DNA from: Methanobrevibacter sp.
GTDB taxonomy: Archaea; Methanobacteriota; Methanobacteria; Methanobacteriales; Methanobacteriaceae
Direction of reading: 5' to 3'
DNA length: 43,247 nt
Assembly (NCBI RefSeq): GCF_030539875.1
Contig: NZ_JAUNXI010000016.1
Span: 1 to 43,247, forward strand
A model generated the notes under the pieces. That model was given only the letters and a program-made list of their open reading frames with translations. It made no database searches and was not told the DNA's origin. A program made the translations under genes and the position numbers. Each line of letters starts with the position of its first letter. Position 1 is the stretch's first letter. Shown one piece after another: positions 1-8,984 of the stretch.

Positions 1-82
1 TTTGAAGTATATAGAAGAGGGAAATTTGAAAGATAATACTAAGTGTTTTTATAGTTATAAGTTTACTTCAAACTTTAAATAA
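1..82 (+). CDS. Possible 3' end of a plus-strand gene, cut by the window edge
   Basis: The frame starting at position 2 is open to a TAA at 80-82 (26 codons, ending FTSNFK). The frame starting at position 1 closes at 36. A perfect inverted repeat follows at 103-126, as expected for the end of a gene converging on the minus-strand operon. There is too little sequence to name a family, and the stretch could be a chance open frame in AT-rich DNA. Confidence 0.25.
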   Translation, partial: LKYIEEGNLKDNTKCFYSYKFTSNFK

Positions 83-102
83 TAATTAGTTTTTTTAGTA
101 TA

Positions 103-126
103 AATACTTTTTTATTAAAAAGTATT
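103..126. terminator. Bidirectional hairpin between convergent genes
   Basis: A perfect 10-bp inverted repeat (AATACTTTTT, 4-nt loop, AAAAAGTATT) lies between the possible plus-strand gene end at 82 and the minus-strand DUF3194 gene end at 183. The T-runs on both strands fit archaeal T-tract termination in both directions. Confidence 0.45.
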
Positions 127-182
127 ACACTATATAATAAAAAAAGCATAATTAGTAATACACCAAAAATAAAAAAAAATAA

Positions 183-467
183 TTAAACCCTGTAATTCTC
201 ATCAATGTAAGAATCAAACCTTAAATAAGCTTCATCAATAGCCTGCATTATTTGATCTTGAGTAATTTCAGAAAGCTCATCAAATAAAACTCCAACATCA
301 ACATCAACATCTAACTGTTCATTTTCATAGTTAAGAACAATGTCCAATTCTAAATCTTCCAATTCCTTCATTGAAATTGATTTGGAAACTTCACTTTCAA
401 GAATCTCACCAAAATCATCTGAAATTGTGGCTAAATCTTCTTCGGATAAAATTTTTAATTTTGACAT
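183..467 (-). CDS. DUF3194 family protein
   Basis: This is a 94-residue, very acidic protein with no signal peptide or membrane segment. It carries an acidic patch around residues 50-58 (repeated DVDV). I recognise it as the DUF3194 protein that follows prefoldin beta in methanogen genomes; its function is unknown. It is the last gene of the eL43-rpoP-brix-pcc1-pfdB series and lies 32 nt after pfdB. Position and size suggest a small soluble accessory factor of translation or protein folding, but that is inference. The family name rests on context plus memory of the sequence. Confidence 0.7.
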   Translation of the reverse strand: MSKLKILSEEDLATISDDFGEILESEVSKSISMKELEDLELDIVLNYENEQLDVDVDVGVLFDELSEITQDQIMQAIDEAYLRFDSYIDENYRV

Positions 468-499
468 GAAAATCTAAAAAAAGAAAAAAGTATAAAGGT

Positions 500-847
500 C
501 TATTGACCCATACCCTGCATAGCTGCTTGAATAGTTGCTTGCATTTCTTCAAGTTTTTTCATTACTCTTTCTTCTTGACGTGACATAGTCTGTTTTCTCA
601 ATTCAAGAGTTTCCAATTTATCTTCCATGTCAGCTAATGCATCAGCATATTCAACTTTGATAAGCAAAGTACCAGCTTGTTTGAATACTTCAGTTGTCTC
701 ATCTGTTTTTTTAAGTTCTTCTAATGCTTTTTCAGTTTCTTGAATTTGAATTTCAACATTTTGAACTTGCATGGTTACAGCCTGTGCTTGTTGTTGTAAT
801 TGTTGAAACTGATTTAATTGTTGTTGAATGTTTTCAGGAATATCCAT
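500..847 (-). CDS. pfdB: Prefoldin subunit beta
   Basis: This is the beta subunit of archaeal prefoldin, the cytosolic hexameric chaperone (two alpha, four beta) that captures unfolded proteins and passes them to the thermosome. The 115-residue length matches the family. The N-terminal helix is rich in glutamine and leucine (residues 8-30), a central hairpin region with charged residues follows, and a second coiled-coil helix (about residues 70-110) ends in a short Gln/Met/Gly tail. That is the normal helix-hairpin-helix plan. It sits between pcc1 and the DUF3194 gene, a conserved archaeal arrangement. The alpha subunit is not in the window. Confidence 0.93.
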   Translation of the reverse strand: MDIPENIQQQLNQFQQLQQQAQAVTMQVQNVEIQIQETEKALEELKKTDETTEVFKQAGTLLIKVEYADALADMEDKLETLELRKQTMSRQEERVMKKLEEMQATIQAAMQGMGQ

Positions 848-879
848 ATTATCACCTTAATAATTATATTTAATAAACA

Positions 880-1146
880 TTAATTGGTTAAATTATTTAT
901 TTCTAATGCTAACTTAATCCATTTGATAGCCGAGTTTACAGAAGCCCTAAATGAAGTAGAATCTTCTGCATCAATATTGATTATAATATTAGACCCATCT
1001 AAATCAATTGTCATAGATGACCTAAAATTAGGAGCAGTATTAAATTCTAAAAGAATAGAATCATAAATTATTTTAGCCTGATTTTCATTTTCAAATTCAA
1101 TAACTATATTGCTTTTAACACTTTCAAGAGGATTTTTATCCGTCAT
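880..1146 (-). CDS. pcc1: KEOPS complex subunit Pcc1
   Basis: This 88-residue protein has the Pcc1/CTAG fold pattern: an N-terminal beta strand (IVIEFENENQAKIIYDSI), a central hairpin (SSMTIDLDGSNIIINIDAED) and a C-terminal helix (SFRASVNSAIKWIKLALEI). Pcc1 is the dimerising subunit of KEOPS, which makes the t6A modification at position 37 of ANN-decoding tRNAs with Kae1 and Bud32. Its start overlaps the end of the upstream Brix gene by 11 nt, so translational coupling is likely. The other KEOPS genes are elsewhere. Confidence 0.85.
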   Translation of the reverse strand: MTDKNPLESVKSNIVIEFENENQAKIIYDSILLEFNTAPNFRSSMTIDLDGSNIIINIDAEDSTSFRASVNSAIKWIKLALEINNLTN

Positions 1147-1624
1147 TTGAAACCTCTAAAAGTTTTTTAATATTAATTTTAAAATTGAGAGTGTCTCCAA
1201 ACTTGTTAATAAAACTAATTCTAGCTACCGAATCATCACTATCAGATATTAAAATGCAGTTTTCCTCTGCTTTGTCTACTAAATCAAGGTCTAAAATTTC
1301 ACTTAAGATATTAAGTTTTTTAACTTCACAAACCATTTTTAATTTTGATGGAGCAATATTTGTTTTTTCACGGGATTCTGATGCTCCAATAAGCATTGTC
1401 AATAATAATTCTCCCCTATTGGAGTAAAAGGAAATCCTACTGGGATTGCCTTTAATTTCATTTACAACAGCTAAATTATATTCTTCAACTTCCAATGCCT
1501 TAAGAAGAAGTTCTCGCATGTTCATTTTACCCCTATTAACAGAAGTAGAACCTGTTGCATGAGCTAAATTCTTACAAAACTTTCTAGTTTTGTTAGAAGG
1601 TTTTCTAGAAGTTGAAATTAACAT
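1136..1624 (-). CDS. Brix domain protein (Imp4-like ribosome biogenesis factor)
   Basis: The protein is 162 residues long, the size of the single-domain archaeal Brix proteins. The N-terminal signature is clear: ISTSRKPSNKTRKFCKNLA, then a VNRGK segment, which is the Imp4/Brix RNA-binding start. It probably helps pre-rRNA processing or 50S assembly as eukaryotic Imp4/Rpf2 relatives do. It is encoded after eL43 and rpoP and overlaps pcc1, consistent with a ribosome/tRNA housekeeping operon. No membrane segments are visible. The ATG at 1624 fits the signature at the extreme N terminus. Confidence 0.88.
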   Translation of the reverse strand: MLISTSRKPSNKTRKFCKNLAHATGSTSVNRGKMNMRELLLKALEVEEYNLAVVNEIKGNPSRISFYSNRGELLLTMLIGASESREKTNIAPSKLKMVCEVKKLNILSEILDLDLVDKAEENCILISDSDDSVARISFINKFGDTLNFKINIKKLLEVSNDG

Positions 1625-1665
1625 TTAAATCAAAAATAGTGAAAAATTAAGTAAAAGCAGATTAC

Positions 1666-1797
1666 TTATCTTGCTTTTATTATTCTAGTAGTTTCTGGAA
1701 CGTCCTTAAATAAAATCCTATATCTGCATTTAGGACACTTATTTTCCATATAACTTTTATGATCTACTGGTTCTCCACATCTTGGACATGTATACAA
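1666..1797 (-). CDS. rpoP: DNA-directed RNA polymerase subunit P (Rpb12/RPC10-like)
   Basis: A 43-residue protein reads from a TTG start: YTCPRCGEPVDH, then ENKCPKCRYRILFK, ending in TRIIKAR. The two CPxC pairs form the single zinc ribbon of archaeal RNA polymerase subunit P, and the VPETTRIIKAR tail matches the family's basic C terminus. TTG at 1797 is chosen because the protein conventionally begins at this Tyr-x-Cys and because GGAGGAG, inside the last codons of the eL43 gene, sits at the right spacing. The eL43 stop lies only 3 nt before the start codon, so the two genes are probably coupled. Confidence 0.9.
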   Translation of the reverse strand: MYTCPRCGEPVDHKSYMENKCPKCRYRILFKDVPETTRIIKAR

Positions 1798-1800
1798 GGC

Positions 1801-2070
1801 CTACTCCTCCACTTTAATGTCCCTAATACTGCGTGCTGCAGATTTTGCCATTGGAGTTTGTGGAATGTAAGCTCCACCAGTAAATACTGCACCGCATTTT
1901 CTGCATTTCCAAATTCCACTAGCTTGTCTTTTAACGTAAGGTCTAGCGCATTTAGGACAAACATGATTTTTTTTCATGTTTTCTTCAATAATCTTTACAG
2001 ATCTTTTAGCTTTTCTTCCGTATCTTGCACCGAACCTTCCTGTAATACCAACTTTTTTAGTTCTTGCCAT
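1801..2070 (-). CDS. rpl37ae: 50S ribosomal protein L37Ae (eL43)
   Basis: This 89-residue ribosomal protein begins [18 protein letters not shown], the typical basic start. It contains one zinc ribbon (CPKCARP at about residue 38, CRKCGAVF at about residue 56) and ends with the family tail [13 protein letters not shown]. It binds 23S rRNA in the large subunit. It appears to be the first gene of the minus-strand cluster running through rpoP, brix, pcc1, pfdB and DUF3194. The 260-nt AT-rich gap upstream should hold its promoter; a TATA-like TTTAAATA lies at 2183-2190 on the minus strand. Confidence 0.95.
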   Translation of the reverse strand: MARTKKVGITGRFGARYGRKAKRSVKIIEENMKKNHVCPKCARPYVKRQASGIWKCRKCGAVFTGGAYIPQTPMAKSAARSIRDIKVEE

Positions 2071-2330
2071 TTATATTCTCTCCGTAATAATAAAATTTAA
2101 TAAAATGTAAATCTATTTAATTTACACCGATTATCTAAAATAACCATAAAATTATCTAATGTAATAATATTATATTAACTAATATTTAAATGTTTGCTTA
2201 AAATTAGTAATTTTAAGAAAAAACAAATTTTTAACCATGAAAAATAAAAATTTTGATGAAATAAAACTATTTCCTATAAACCTTTTATGTCATATGCTAA
2301 TCTCATCAAAAAATATTATATAATATCCAA

Positions 2331-3815
2331 CTAATCGAGAGTTGGATAATTAGGACTTTCATTAGTAATCAGCAAATCATGAGGGTGGGATTCTTTAATT
2401 CCACTACTTGTAATTCTAACAAAATTTGCTTTTTCCTGCATGGCTGCAATATCTTTTGCACCGCAATATCCCATGGAAGATTTCAATCCTCCAACTAACT
2501 GGAACAGAATTTCAGAAACAGTTCCTTTATACGGCACTGCACCTTCAATTCCTTCAGGGACATATTTAGTGTGGTTCATTTTACTTTTTTGACCTTGGAA
2601 GTATCTGTCTGCTCCTCCGTCATATTCACTGGTCATTGCACCCATTGAACCCATACCACGATATTTTTTATATTGTTTGCCGTTCATGACAACAATCTCA
2701 CCAGGAGCTTCATAGGAAGCTGCAAGCAAATTACCGAGCATTACCGCATCTGCACCTGCACCAATAGCTTTAGCAACATCACCAGAGTATCTTATACCAC
2801 CATCCGCAATTACAGGAGTTCCTGACTCTGCAGCTGCATCAGCAACATCGGAAATTGCAGTCAATTGAGGTACCCCAACACCTGCTACGATACGAGTAGT
2901 ACACATTGAACCAGGACCAATACCTACTTTAAGGGCATCTACACCCATAGATATTAAATCTTCCGCAGCTTCGGCAGTAGCAATGTTACCTACGCATAAT
3001 TCCGCATCAATATTATCCTTAATGGTTTCAGTGAATTTAACAACATTCATATTGTGAGCATGAGCGCAGTCAATAGAAATAATATCTGCTCCAGCCTGAT
3101 CAAGTGCCATTGCCCTGTCCAAATCAAATGGTCCGCAAGCAGCAGCTACAAGGAAGTTGCCATCTTTGTCACGGGCAGCATTCGGATATTGTGACCTGTT
3201 TAAAATATCCTTAATAGTGAGAATTCCAACCAGTTTGCCGTCACGAACAACCGGAAGCCTTTCAATTTTGTTTTCATATGCAATGTTCAATGCTTCTTCA
3301 GCAGAAATTCCTTCCTCAACAGTTACAACATCAGAAGTCATAATATCCTTTACAGTTTTATGAGGTTCTGATTTTAAAACTGGTCTGATATCTCTTTTTG
3401 AGATAATACCAATGATTTCATCACCATCAACAACCGGAAGACCGCTGATTAGTTCATCCTGCATTTTTGCCTGAACATCAGCAATAGTGGACTCCTGTGT
3501 GATGGTTATAACATCACGAATTGTTAAGTCTTCAGCATCTTTAACTATTTTAACTTCAGCAACCTGTCTTTCCTGAGTGATGTTTCTGTGAATTACACCT
3601 ATTCCACCTTCCTGTGCCATAGCTATTGCAAGATCTGCTTCGGTTACAGTATCCATAGCTGCACTTAAAACCGGAATATTTAATTTAATTCCTTTACCTA
3701 ATTCAATTTTTGTATCAATGTCTTTCGGTTCAACATAACTTGCATTAGGAGTTAAAAGAAAATCATCGAAAGTATAAGACATCCTTGCTTCTTGAACTTT
3801 TTTAGAAAATGACAT
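2331..3815 (-). CDS. guaB: Inosine-5'-monophosphate dehydrogenase
   Basis: GuaB oxidises IMP to XMP with NAD, the committed step of GMP synthesis in the cytosol. The catalytic barrel is interrupted by two CBS domains (about residues 90-205; repeated [18 protein letters not shown]-type units). The active-site loop GPGSMCTTR places the catalytic Cys near residue 305, and [20 protein letters not shown] is the IMP phosphate-binding region. The start is put at ATG 3815 (MSFSKK) because AGGTG lies 6 nt upstream; the longer frame from GTG 3824 would start inside that site. The gene lies 13 nt after mfnB, so the two are probably cotranscribed. The length of 494 residues is normal. Confidence 0.95.
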   Translation of the reverse strand: MSFSKKVQEARMSYTFDDFLLTPNASYVEPKDIDTKIELGKGIKLNIPVLSAAMDTVTEADLAIAMAQEGGIGVIHRNITQERQVAEVKIVKDAEDLTIRDVITITQESTIADVQAKMQDELISGLPVVDGDEIIGIISKRDIRPVLKSEPHKTVKDIMTSDVVTVEEGISAEEALNIAYENKIERLPVVRDGKLVGILTIKDILNRSQYPNAARDKDGNFLVAAACGPFDLDRAMALDQAGADIISIDCAHAHNMNVVKFTETIKDNIDAELCVGNIATAEAAEDLISMGVDALKVGIGPGSMCTTRIVAGVGVPQLTAISDVADAAAESGTPVIADGGIRYSGDVAKAIGAGADAVMLGNLLAASYEAPGEIVVMNGKQYKKYRGMGSMGAMTSEYDGGADRYFQGQKSKMNHTKYVPEGIEGAVPYKGTVSEILFQLVGGLKSSMGYCGAKDIAAMQEKANFVRITSSGIKESHPHDLLITNESPNYPTLD

Positions 3816-3828
3816 TATTAACACCTAT

Positions 3829-4542
3829 TTAAAATGAATCACATAATTCCTTAAGTTCGGCAACAGCAGTATGATGTATTTTACCGGTGTTTCTGTCACC
3901 ACCTACACAAGCAGCTCCCCTGATACCAACAACATCACAACCAATGTCGTTTAATGGTTTTAATTGGTCCTTTTTAATAGAACCTGCAAGTGCAGTTAAT
4001 AAACCATATCCATGTGCCTCTTCAACAAATTCTTTTAATTGATCTAAATCTAAATAATCAAATAAAGTATGACCGTCTTTAACAGCAGTATCCAACATTG
4101 CAAGATCGCATCCTGCATCATGTGCAACTTTTGGAATTTCCATAGGATCAACTGCACCTACACGGTGAGCATCTGCATATCCTGCTGCTACAATAATTGT
4201 ATCCTCACTAACATCTTTTACAGTTTTAACAACATTTTCCATGACTTCAACAGCTTCATCATGGTTTTCTGTTCCATATAATCCAACTTTAATATAATCT
4301 GCTCCAGAAACATGAGCCCCCATTGCTGCAAGAGATACTGTACCTGGCTTGTAAGGTACATCTCCCAAAGTTGCACTTACAAGCTTGTCTTCAGGAGTTA
4401 AATTTCTAATTTCCTTAATCACCCACGGGAAATTAGCGCCTAAAGAACCTTCCTTAGGATTTTTCACATCAACAATGTCTGCTCCGCCTTTAATAGATTC
4501 AAGAGCTTCTTCACGATTTATAGGACTAATTAATAGAAGCAT
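3829..4542 (-). CDS. mfnB: (5-formylfuran-3-yl)methyl phosphate synthase, methanofuran biosynthesis
   Basis: MfnB condenses two glyceraldehyde-3-phosphates to the furan precursor of methanofuran, the C1 carrier of the first step of CO2 reduction in methanogens. The 237-residue TIM-barrel protein has Lys27 ([13 protein letters not shown]) and Lys85 (DYIKVGLYG), the positions of the key lysines known for the Methanocaldococcus enzyme. GGAGGAAATAT precedes the ATG at 4542. guaB follows after 13 nt, linking a cofactor gene to a purine gene. An unusual perfect palindrome sits just upstream of the ribosome binding site (4556-4575). Confidence 0.93.
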   Translation of the reverse strand: MLLLISPINREEALESIKGGADIVDVKNPKEGSLGANFPWVIKEIRNLTPEDKLVSATLGDVPYKPGTVSLAAMGAHVSGADYIKVGLYGTENHDEAVEVMENVVKTVKDVSEDTIIVAAGYADAHRVGAVDPMEIPKVAHDAGCDLAMLDTAVKDGHTLFDYLDLDQLKEFVEEAHGYGLLTALAGSIKKDQLKPLNDIGCDVVGIRGAACVGGDRNTGKIHHTAVAELKELCDSF

Positions 4543-4555
4543 ATATTTCCTCCAA

Positions 4556-4575
4556 TATTATATTATAATATAATA
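4556..4575. repeat. 20-bp perfect palindrome in the mfnB leader
   Basis: TATTATATTA/TAATATAATA is a perfect 20-bp palindrome made only of A and T. It begins 14 nt upstream of the mfnB start and just before the GGAGG site. It could be an operator or an RNA hairpin at the start of the message. In DNA this AT-rich, chance is a real alternative. Confidence 0.35.
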
Positions 4576-4655
4576 ATGTTAGTATTTAATTACTTATAAT
4601 ATTATCGTTTTTTAAGAAAAATTCTATTATAAAAAAAGCAATTGGAAAAATGGAA

Positions 4656-5861
4656 TCATTCATGATATGGAGAGCCGTTATTAGAGACATTATCTTTAAT
4701 TAACCCGTGAGCTTTGGGATAAAATCCGACATCCGCCGACAATTTCCTCATATTTTCAATAATTTCATTAGTTGGAATAGAAACAGGGCAATTTAAAGTG
4801 CACAATCCACATAAAGTGCACATGTAAAGACCGGAATCAAAGCATGTCTCATCATCTTCAATGAATTTAGACATTGCCACTCCACGACCTCCAAGATAGT
4901 TGTTAAATCCAAATTCGTTTCCAACAGCATTATAAACAGGACAATGAACGACACAGTTTCCGCAGCCAATACAGTAAAGACATTCTTCAATCGCATGACT
5001 TCTTCCATTATCCAATAAGATAACCACTACCTTTTCAGCACCATACATATTTTTTAAGAGTTTTTTCTCAATATCGGCTGTTTTTGATGGTCCTGAAATA
5101 ATATTGATATATGATGTTACATAGTTTCCGGTGGCAAAAATTGTTTCAAGCTTTACAATTGATATTGCATCCTCAAGAGTAGGCACTATTTTATCGATTC
5201 CAGCTACAATTATATGCAAATCCATCAGAGAAACTAATGAAATATTGCCCTCATTGTGAACCATTACAATGGATCCCTCTTCTGATGCAATTGCATTGGC
5301 TCCACTTATACCTACATTAGCATTTTTCAAACGATTTAACACATCTTCCCTTACTGTTTCCATGATTTCCCTTGGAACGGGACTGACATCAACATCCAAA
5401 GATTCATTTACAATATCTGCAATATTTGATACGTTCAGATGTGAGGCCGGCCCTGTTGGATGAACCGGTTTATTATCGGTTTTTTTAAGCTGTAAAATCC
5501 GGTCTCCCAAATCTGTTTCAACAACATCAATGCTGTGTGATAAATGTTTTTTAAGGTTGATTTCTCCTAATGTATTGGACTTGGCTTTTGCAACAGTATT
5601 GCAATCATATTCCAAAAGCAAGTCAGATATGATTTTTAAAGCGTCTTGAGTATCTGTGGCGAATTCAAAATCAATACCATTTCGTTTAAATGATTCGCAA
5701 ACCTGATTGAATAACTCTTCGTTATGTTCAATTGAATATTTTTTAATCTCACGGCCTTTTGAAATCAGCCTTTTGGTGGATGGTGATTCTTTAAGAGAAT
5801 TGAACCTGTTTTTAACTGTGTCAAATGATTTTCTCATTGTTTCAAGTTCATCTTCTTTCAT
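4656..5861 (-). CDS. LutB/LldF-like protein: LUD domain plus two [4Fe-4S] motifs
   Basis: The 401-residue protein has an N-terminal LUD domain (about residues 30-290; AKSNTLGEINLKKHL and GISGANAIASEEGSIV regions). A ferredoxin-like C-terminal part follows with CIGCGNCVVHCP and CTLCGLCTLNCP, enough ligands for two [4Fe-4S] clusters. The best-known relatives, LutB and LldF, act in L-lactate oxidation with LutA/LldE. The gene overlaps the upstream CCG-domain gene by 14 nt, so the two products probably form a complex. No separate LutC-like gene is adjacent. In a hydrogenotrophic methanogen the substrate need not be lactate, so a redox-complex role is all I infer. There are no membrane segments. 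Confidence 0.8.
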   Translation of the reverse strand: MKEDELETMRKSFDTVKNRFNSLKESPSTKRLISKGREIKKYSIEHNEELFNQVCESFKRNGIDFEFATDTQDALKIISDLLLEYDCNTVAKAKSNTLGEINLKKHLSHSIDVVETDLGDRILQLKKTDNKPVHPTGPASHLNVSNIADIVNESLDVDVSPVPREIMETVREDVLNRLKNANVGISGANAIASEEGSIVMVHNEGNISLVSLMDLHIIVAGIDKIVPTLEDAISIVKLETIFATGNYVTSYINIISGPSKTADIEKKLLKNMYGAEKVVVILLDNGRSHAIEECLYCIGCGNCVVHCPVYNAVGNEFGFNNYLGGRGVAMSKFIEDDETCFDSGLYMCTLCGLCTLNCPVSIPTNEIIENMRKLSADVGFYPKAHGLIKDNVSNNGSPYHE

Positions 5862-6519
5862 TTACACCACCATATTTTACTAAAAATTCAGTCAAATCAA
5901 GTATTTCCAAATCATCAGCATCCAGATTAAGTTTGCAAAAAGGACATGTGGTTATTAATGTTTTGCAGCCAGTTTTTCTTGCCTGTTCTATTCTTGACTC
6001 TGACATCTGATTTGCAATTTCAGGATAAGCCGATTTTACGCCTCCTCCTGCTCCGCAGCATAAACTATATTCGCCAACATTACCCATTTCAACCAGATTT
6101 GCAACAGACTTGATTACATCTCTTGGTTCATCAAAAATACGGCAATGCCGTCCCAGATGACAGGAATCGTGATAAGTAACATGCAAGTCAGCTTTAGACA
6201 AATTTAACTTTCCTTCCTTAATTAATTGATTTAAAAGCTGGGAAATGTGAATTACATCCAATCCTTCATAATCTTCAGTTAGAGTTTTATAACATCCTGC
6301 ACAGGAAGTGATTATGGTTTTTCCTTTTAAAATTTCAGTATTCTTTTTTATTTGTTCATGAGCTTCCTTTAAAAAACCTGTTCTAAATAAAACAGATCCG
6401 CAGCATTTTTCATCATCTAAAATATGATAATCTACATCGGCCAATCTTAACAATTTTTCTGTTGATGCTTGAATATCCGGCAATTTTTCACGGGCGGTGC
6501 AACCTCTAAAATACAGCAT
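5848..6519 (-). CDS. LutA/HdrB-like iron-sulfur protein with two CCG domains
   Basis: This 223-residue protein has two cysteine-rich CCG modules. The first runs from CTARE near the N terminus through CCGSVLFRTGF to CAGC. The second has CHLGRHC, CCGAGGG and CPFC. Such domains bind the noncubane [4Fe-4S] clusters of HdrB and are found in LutA/LldE and GlpC. The start at ATG 6519 (MLYFRGCTARE) is preferred because GAGG lies 6 nt upstream; an open frame continues to 6552 without a better site. It follows the DUF2304 stop by one nucleotide and overlaps the LutB-like gene. It is likely the catalytic or electron-transfer partner of that protein; the substrate is unknown. Confidence 0.82.
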   Translation of the reverse strand: MLYFRGCTAREKLPDIQASTEKLLRLADVDYHILDDEKCCGSVLFRTGFLKEAHEQIKKNTEILKGKTIITSCAGCYKTLTEDYEGLDVIHISQLLNQLIKEGKLNLSKADLHVTYHDSCHLGRHCRIFDEPRDVIKSVANLVEMGNVGEYSLCCGAGGGVKSAYPEIANQMSESRIEQARKTGCKTLITTCPFCKLNLDADDLEILDLTEFLVKYGGVNERR

Positions 6520-6520
6520 G

Positions 6521-6877
6521 CTATTCCTCTTTATCTTTAAGGGAGATTTCATTATCTAAAGCTACCTCTTTGACAATCTTATTAATATCATCTTCCAACT
6601 TGTCAATTTTTTGATATAATTTAAAAATAGTATAAATCAAAACTGCAAAAACAATAATGATTATAAAATCCAGACCACGGGTTATACCAAATAAATTAGC
6701 AAAAACATTACTGAAATTAGGAAATATTGCAAATAATGTAACAAAAATCCATAGCAACGTCCATAATATAACAGTAAGCAGCGAATTTTTCTCTTTTAAA
6801 TATCTGAATAAAAACCATATAATGGCTATTACAGTCATTATTGGGAATATGATTGAGTATAAAAACATTTTAATCAC
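6521..6877 (-). CDS. DUF2304 family membrane protein
   Basis: The 118-residue protein has three hydrophobic segments (about residues 3-24, 32-52 and 68-87) followed by a charged helical tail (YQKIDKLEDDINKIVKEVALD) that may form a coiled coil. This is the plan of DUF2304 proteins, which very often accompany GT2 glycosyltransferases. It overlaps the upstream glycosyltransferase by 4 nt (ATGA type), so coupled translation is likely. It may anchor the enzyme or help move a polyprenol-linked sugar; that is inference from neighbourhood. Confidence 0.75.
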   Translation of the reverse strand: MIKMFLYSIIFPIMTVIAIIWFLFRYLKEKNSLLTVILWTLLWIFVTLFAIFPNFSNVFANLFGITRGLDFIIIIVFAVLIYTIFKLYQKIDKLEDDINKIVKEVALDNEISLKDKEE

Positions 6878-7581
6878 CTGATTTGATGTTTAATCATTTG
6901 AATTAATATCTTAAGCGCAACAATTACATTTGTTCCCTTAGCCTGAGTTTCGGGAGTATAAATAGTTTTTATTACAACTTCTTCAAATGGAATTTCATTA
7001 TCATTAACTTCGCGTATGAATTCAGAAGAGATAAGATATCCTCTAGCATTAATATTTATTTTTCTTAAAGCATCGATGGTTATGGCTCTAAAACCTGTTT
7101 GAGAATCACTTACATCCACTTTATAAAAAATTCTTGTAAGAATATTCATGATTGCATTTGCAATATTTCTACTTAATGGCATGTCTTTTAAAGGCCTAAC
7201 TCCAATTACCGCCTGAGCTCTGCCTGTTATTAGTGGCTCCAATACATTCTCCAAATCATCAACATCATGCTGACCATCAGAATCCATATTGACTATATAT
7301 TTTGGATTATACTTTAAAACCGCATCAAAACCTGTTTGCATGGCCACTCCAACACCACGATTAACAATATGTGAGTAAATAAAGATATTATCAGGATATT
7401 TCCTTTGAGATTCTCTGATAACATTCAAAGTATTATCTGAAGAACCGTCATTAACAATAACCATTTTATATCCCATCTCAGCAATTTTTTCAATTACAGG
7501 TGTAATTCTAGTTTCTTCATTGTATGCTGGAAGAATAACATATGTATCTTTTTTGTCTTCGTTTCTAACTTTAAATTCCAT
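6874..7581 (-). CDS. Family 2 glycosyltransferase (dolichol-phosphate sugar synthase-like)
   Basis: The 235-residue GT-A fold enzyme has the N-terminal VILPAYNEETRI motif, a nucleotide-binding VNDGSSDNTL, the metal-binding NMDSDGQHD, and an SQTGFRAI segment typical of DPM1/polyprenyl-phosphate glycosyltransferases. It probably transfers a sugar from an NDP-sugar to a polyprenyl phosphate at the inner face of the membrane. It has no transmembrane segments of its own; the overlapping DUF2304 gene may supply them. AGGTG lies just upstream of ATG 7581. It is the first gene of a four-gene overlapping run ending in the LutAB-like pair. Confidence 0.88.
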   Translation of the reverse strand: MEFKVRNEDKKDTYVILPAYNEETRITPVIEKIAEMGYKMVIVNDGSSDNTLNVIRESQRKYPDNIFIYSHIVNRGVGVAMQTGFDAVLKYNPKYIVNMDSDGQHDVDDLENVLEPLITGRAQAVIGVRPLKDMPLSRNIANAIMNILTRIFYKVDVSDSQTGFRAITIDALRKININARGYLISSEFIREVNDNEIPFEEVVIKTIYTPETQAKGTNVIVALKILIQMIKHQIR

Positions 7582-7592
7582 TTTACACCTTT

Positions 7593-8099
<507 letters not shown>

Positions 8100-8150
8100 T
8101 TAATTATAAAAAGAGTGTTGAAAAATTAGTAATGGTAAATTTTAAAAAAA

Positions 8151-8984
8151 TCAGTTCATATTTAACAAATCTAGAAACTTATCCTTAGCTTCATCAATTG
8201 TTAACGGATAGTCCCCGTTCATATCCAAACCTTCGTCTTCAAGTTTCTGGAATAGTTCGGTCATAACAGGCACTTTCAAGCAAGCCTGTTCAAGAATTTC
8301 TGTTCTTGCAAAAATCTCTTTAGGACTGCCTTCTGCAATTACCACACCATCAGCCAGTACATATACCCTTTGAGCATAATTTGGAACAAAATCAACATTA
8401 TGTGTTGATATTACAATTGTAATTCCTTCATCATTAAGTTCTCTTAACAATTTGGACAATCCGATAACTCCTTTCGGATCAAGACCTGCTGTCGGTTCAT
8501 CCAAAACCATTATTTCAGGTTTCATTGCAAGAATTCCTGCAATTGCAACTCTTTTCTTTTGCCCTCCACTTAAATGATGAGGGGCTGTTTTTTCATATCC
8601 TGACATTCCAACCCGAGCCAGTGCTTCTTCAACTCTGTCCTGAACTTCTTCCATAGGCAACCCCAGATTGAGAGGTCCGAATGCAACATCTTCTTCAACA
8701 GTTGGGGCGAAAATCTGGTCATCGGGATTTTGAAATACAATTCCGACTTTCTGTCTAACTTTAAGTAATGATTTTTTATCATATTTTACTTCTTCACCAT
8801 CAATAAAAATCTGACCTTCGTCAGGTCTGTAAATTCCATTTAAATGAAGAAACAGTGTAGATTTGCCTGCACCATTTTCACCTAAAAGAGCAACCATCCT
8901 GCCTTTTTCGATTTTTAAGTTTACTCCCTTAAGCGCTTGACAAATACCGTCATAGGAATATTTAAGATTTTTTACTTCTAACAT
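8151..8984 (-). CDS. cbiO: Cobalt ECF transporter ATPase CbiO
   Basis: The 277-residue ABC ATPase has Walker A GENGAGKST, Q-loop FQNPDDQIF, signature HLSGGQKKRVAIAG, Walker B EIMVLDEPTAGLD and the switch His in ISTHNVDF. The FQNPDDQ sequence and the C-terminal extension are typical of CbiO/EcfA. It powers the CbiMNQ cobalt importer at the inner membrane face, feeding metal to cobamide synthesis, which methanogens need for the Mtr methyltransferase. Its ATG directly abuts the cbiQ stop, with no gap. Nickel cannot be excluded as substrate from sequence alone. Confidence 0.93.
   Translation of the reverse strand: MLEVKNLKYSYDGICQALKGVNLKIEKGRMVALLGENGAGKSTLFLHLNGIYRPDEGQIFIDGEEVKYDKKSLLKVRQKVGIVFQNPDDQIFAPTVEEDVAFGPLNLGLPMEEVQDRVEEALARVGMSGYEKTAPHHLSGGQKKRVAIAGILAMKPEIMVLDEPTAGLDPKGVIGLSKLLRELNDEGITIVISTHNVDFVPNYAQRVYVLADGVVIAEGSPKEIFARTEILEQACLKVPVMTELFQKLEDEGLDMNGDYPLTIDEAKDKFLDLLNMN

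Noticed and set aside
1759-2100. 113-codon plus-strand ORF opposite eL43/rpoP
   Set aside because: It is antisense to two recognised genes and Cys/Phe/Ser-rich, as expected of a shadow frame.
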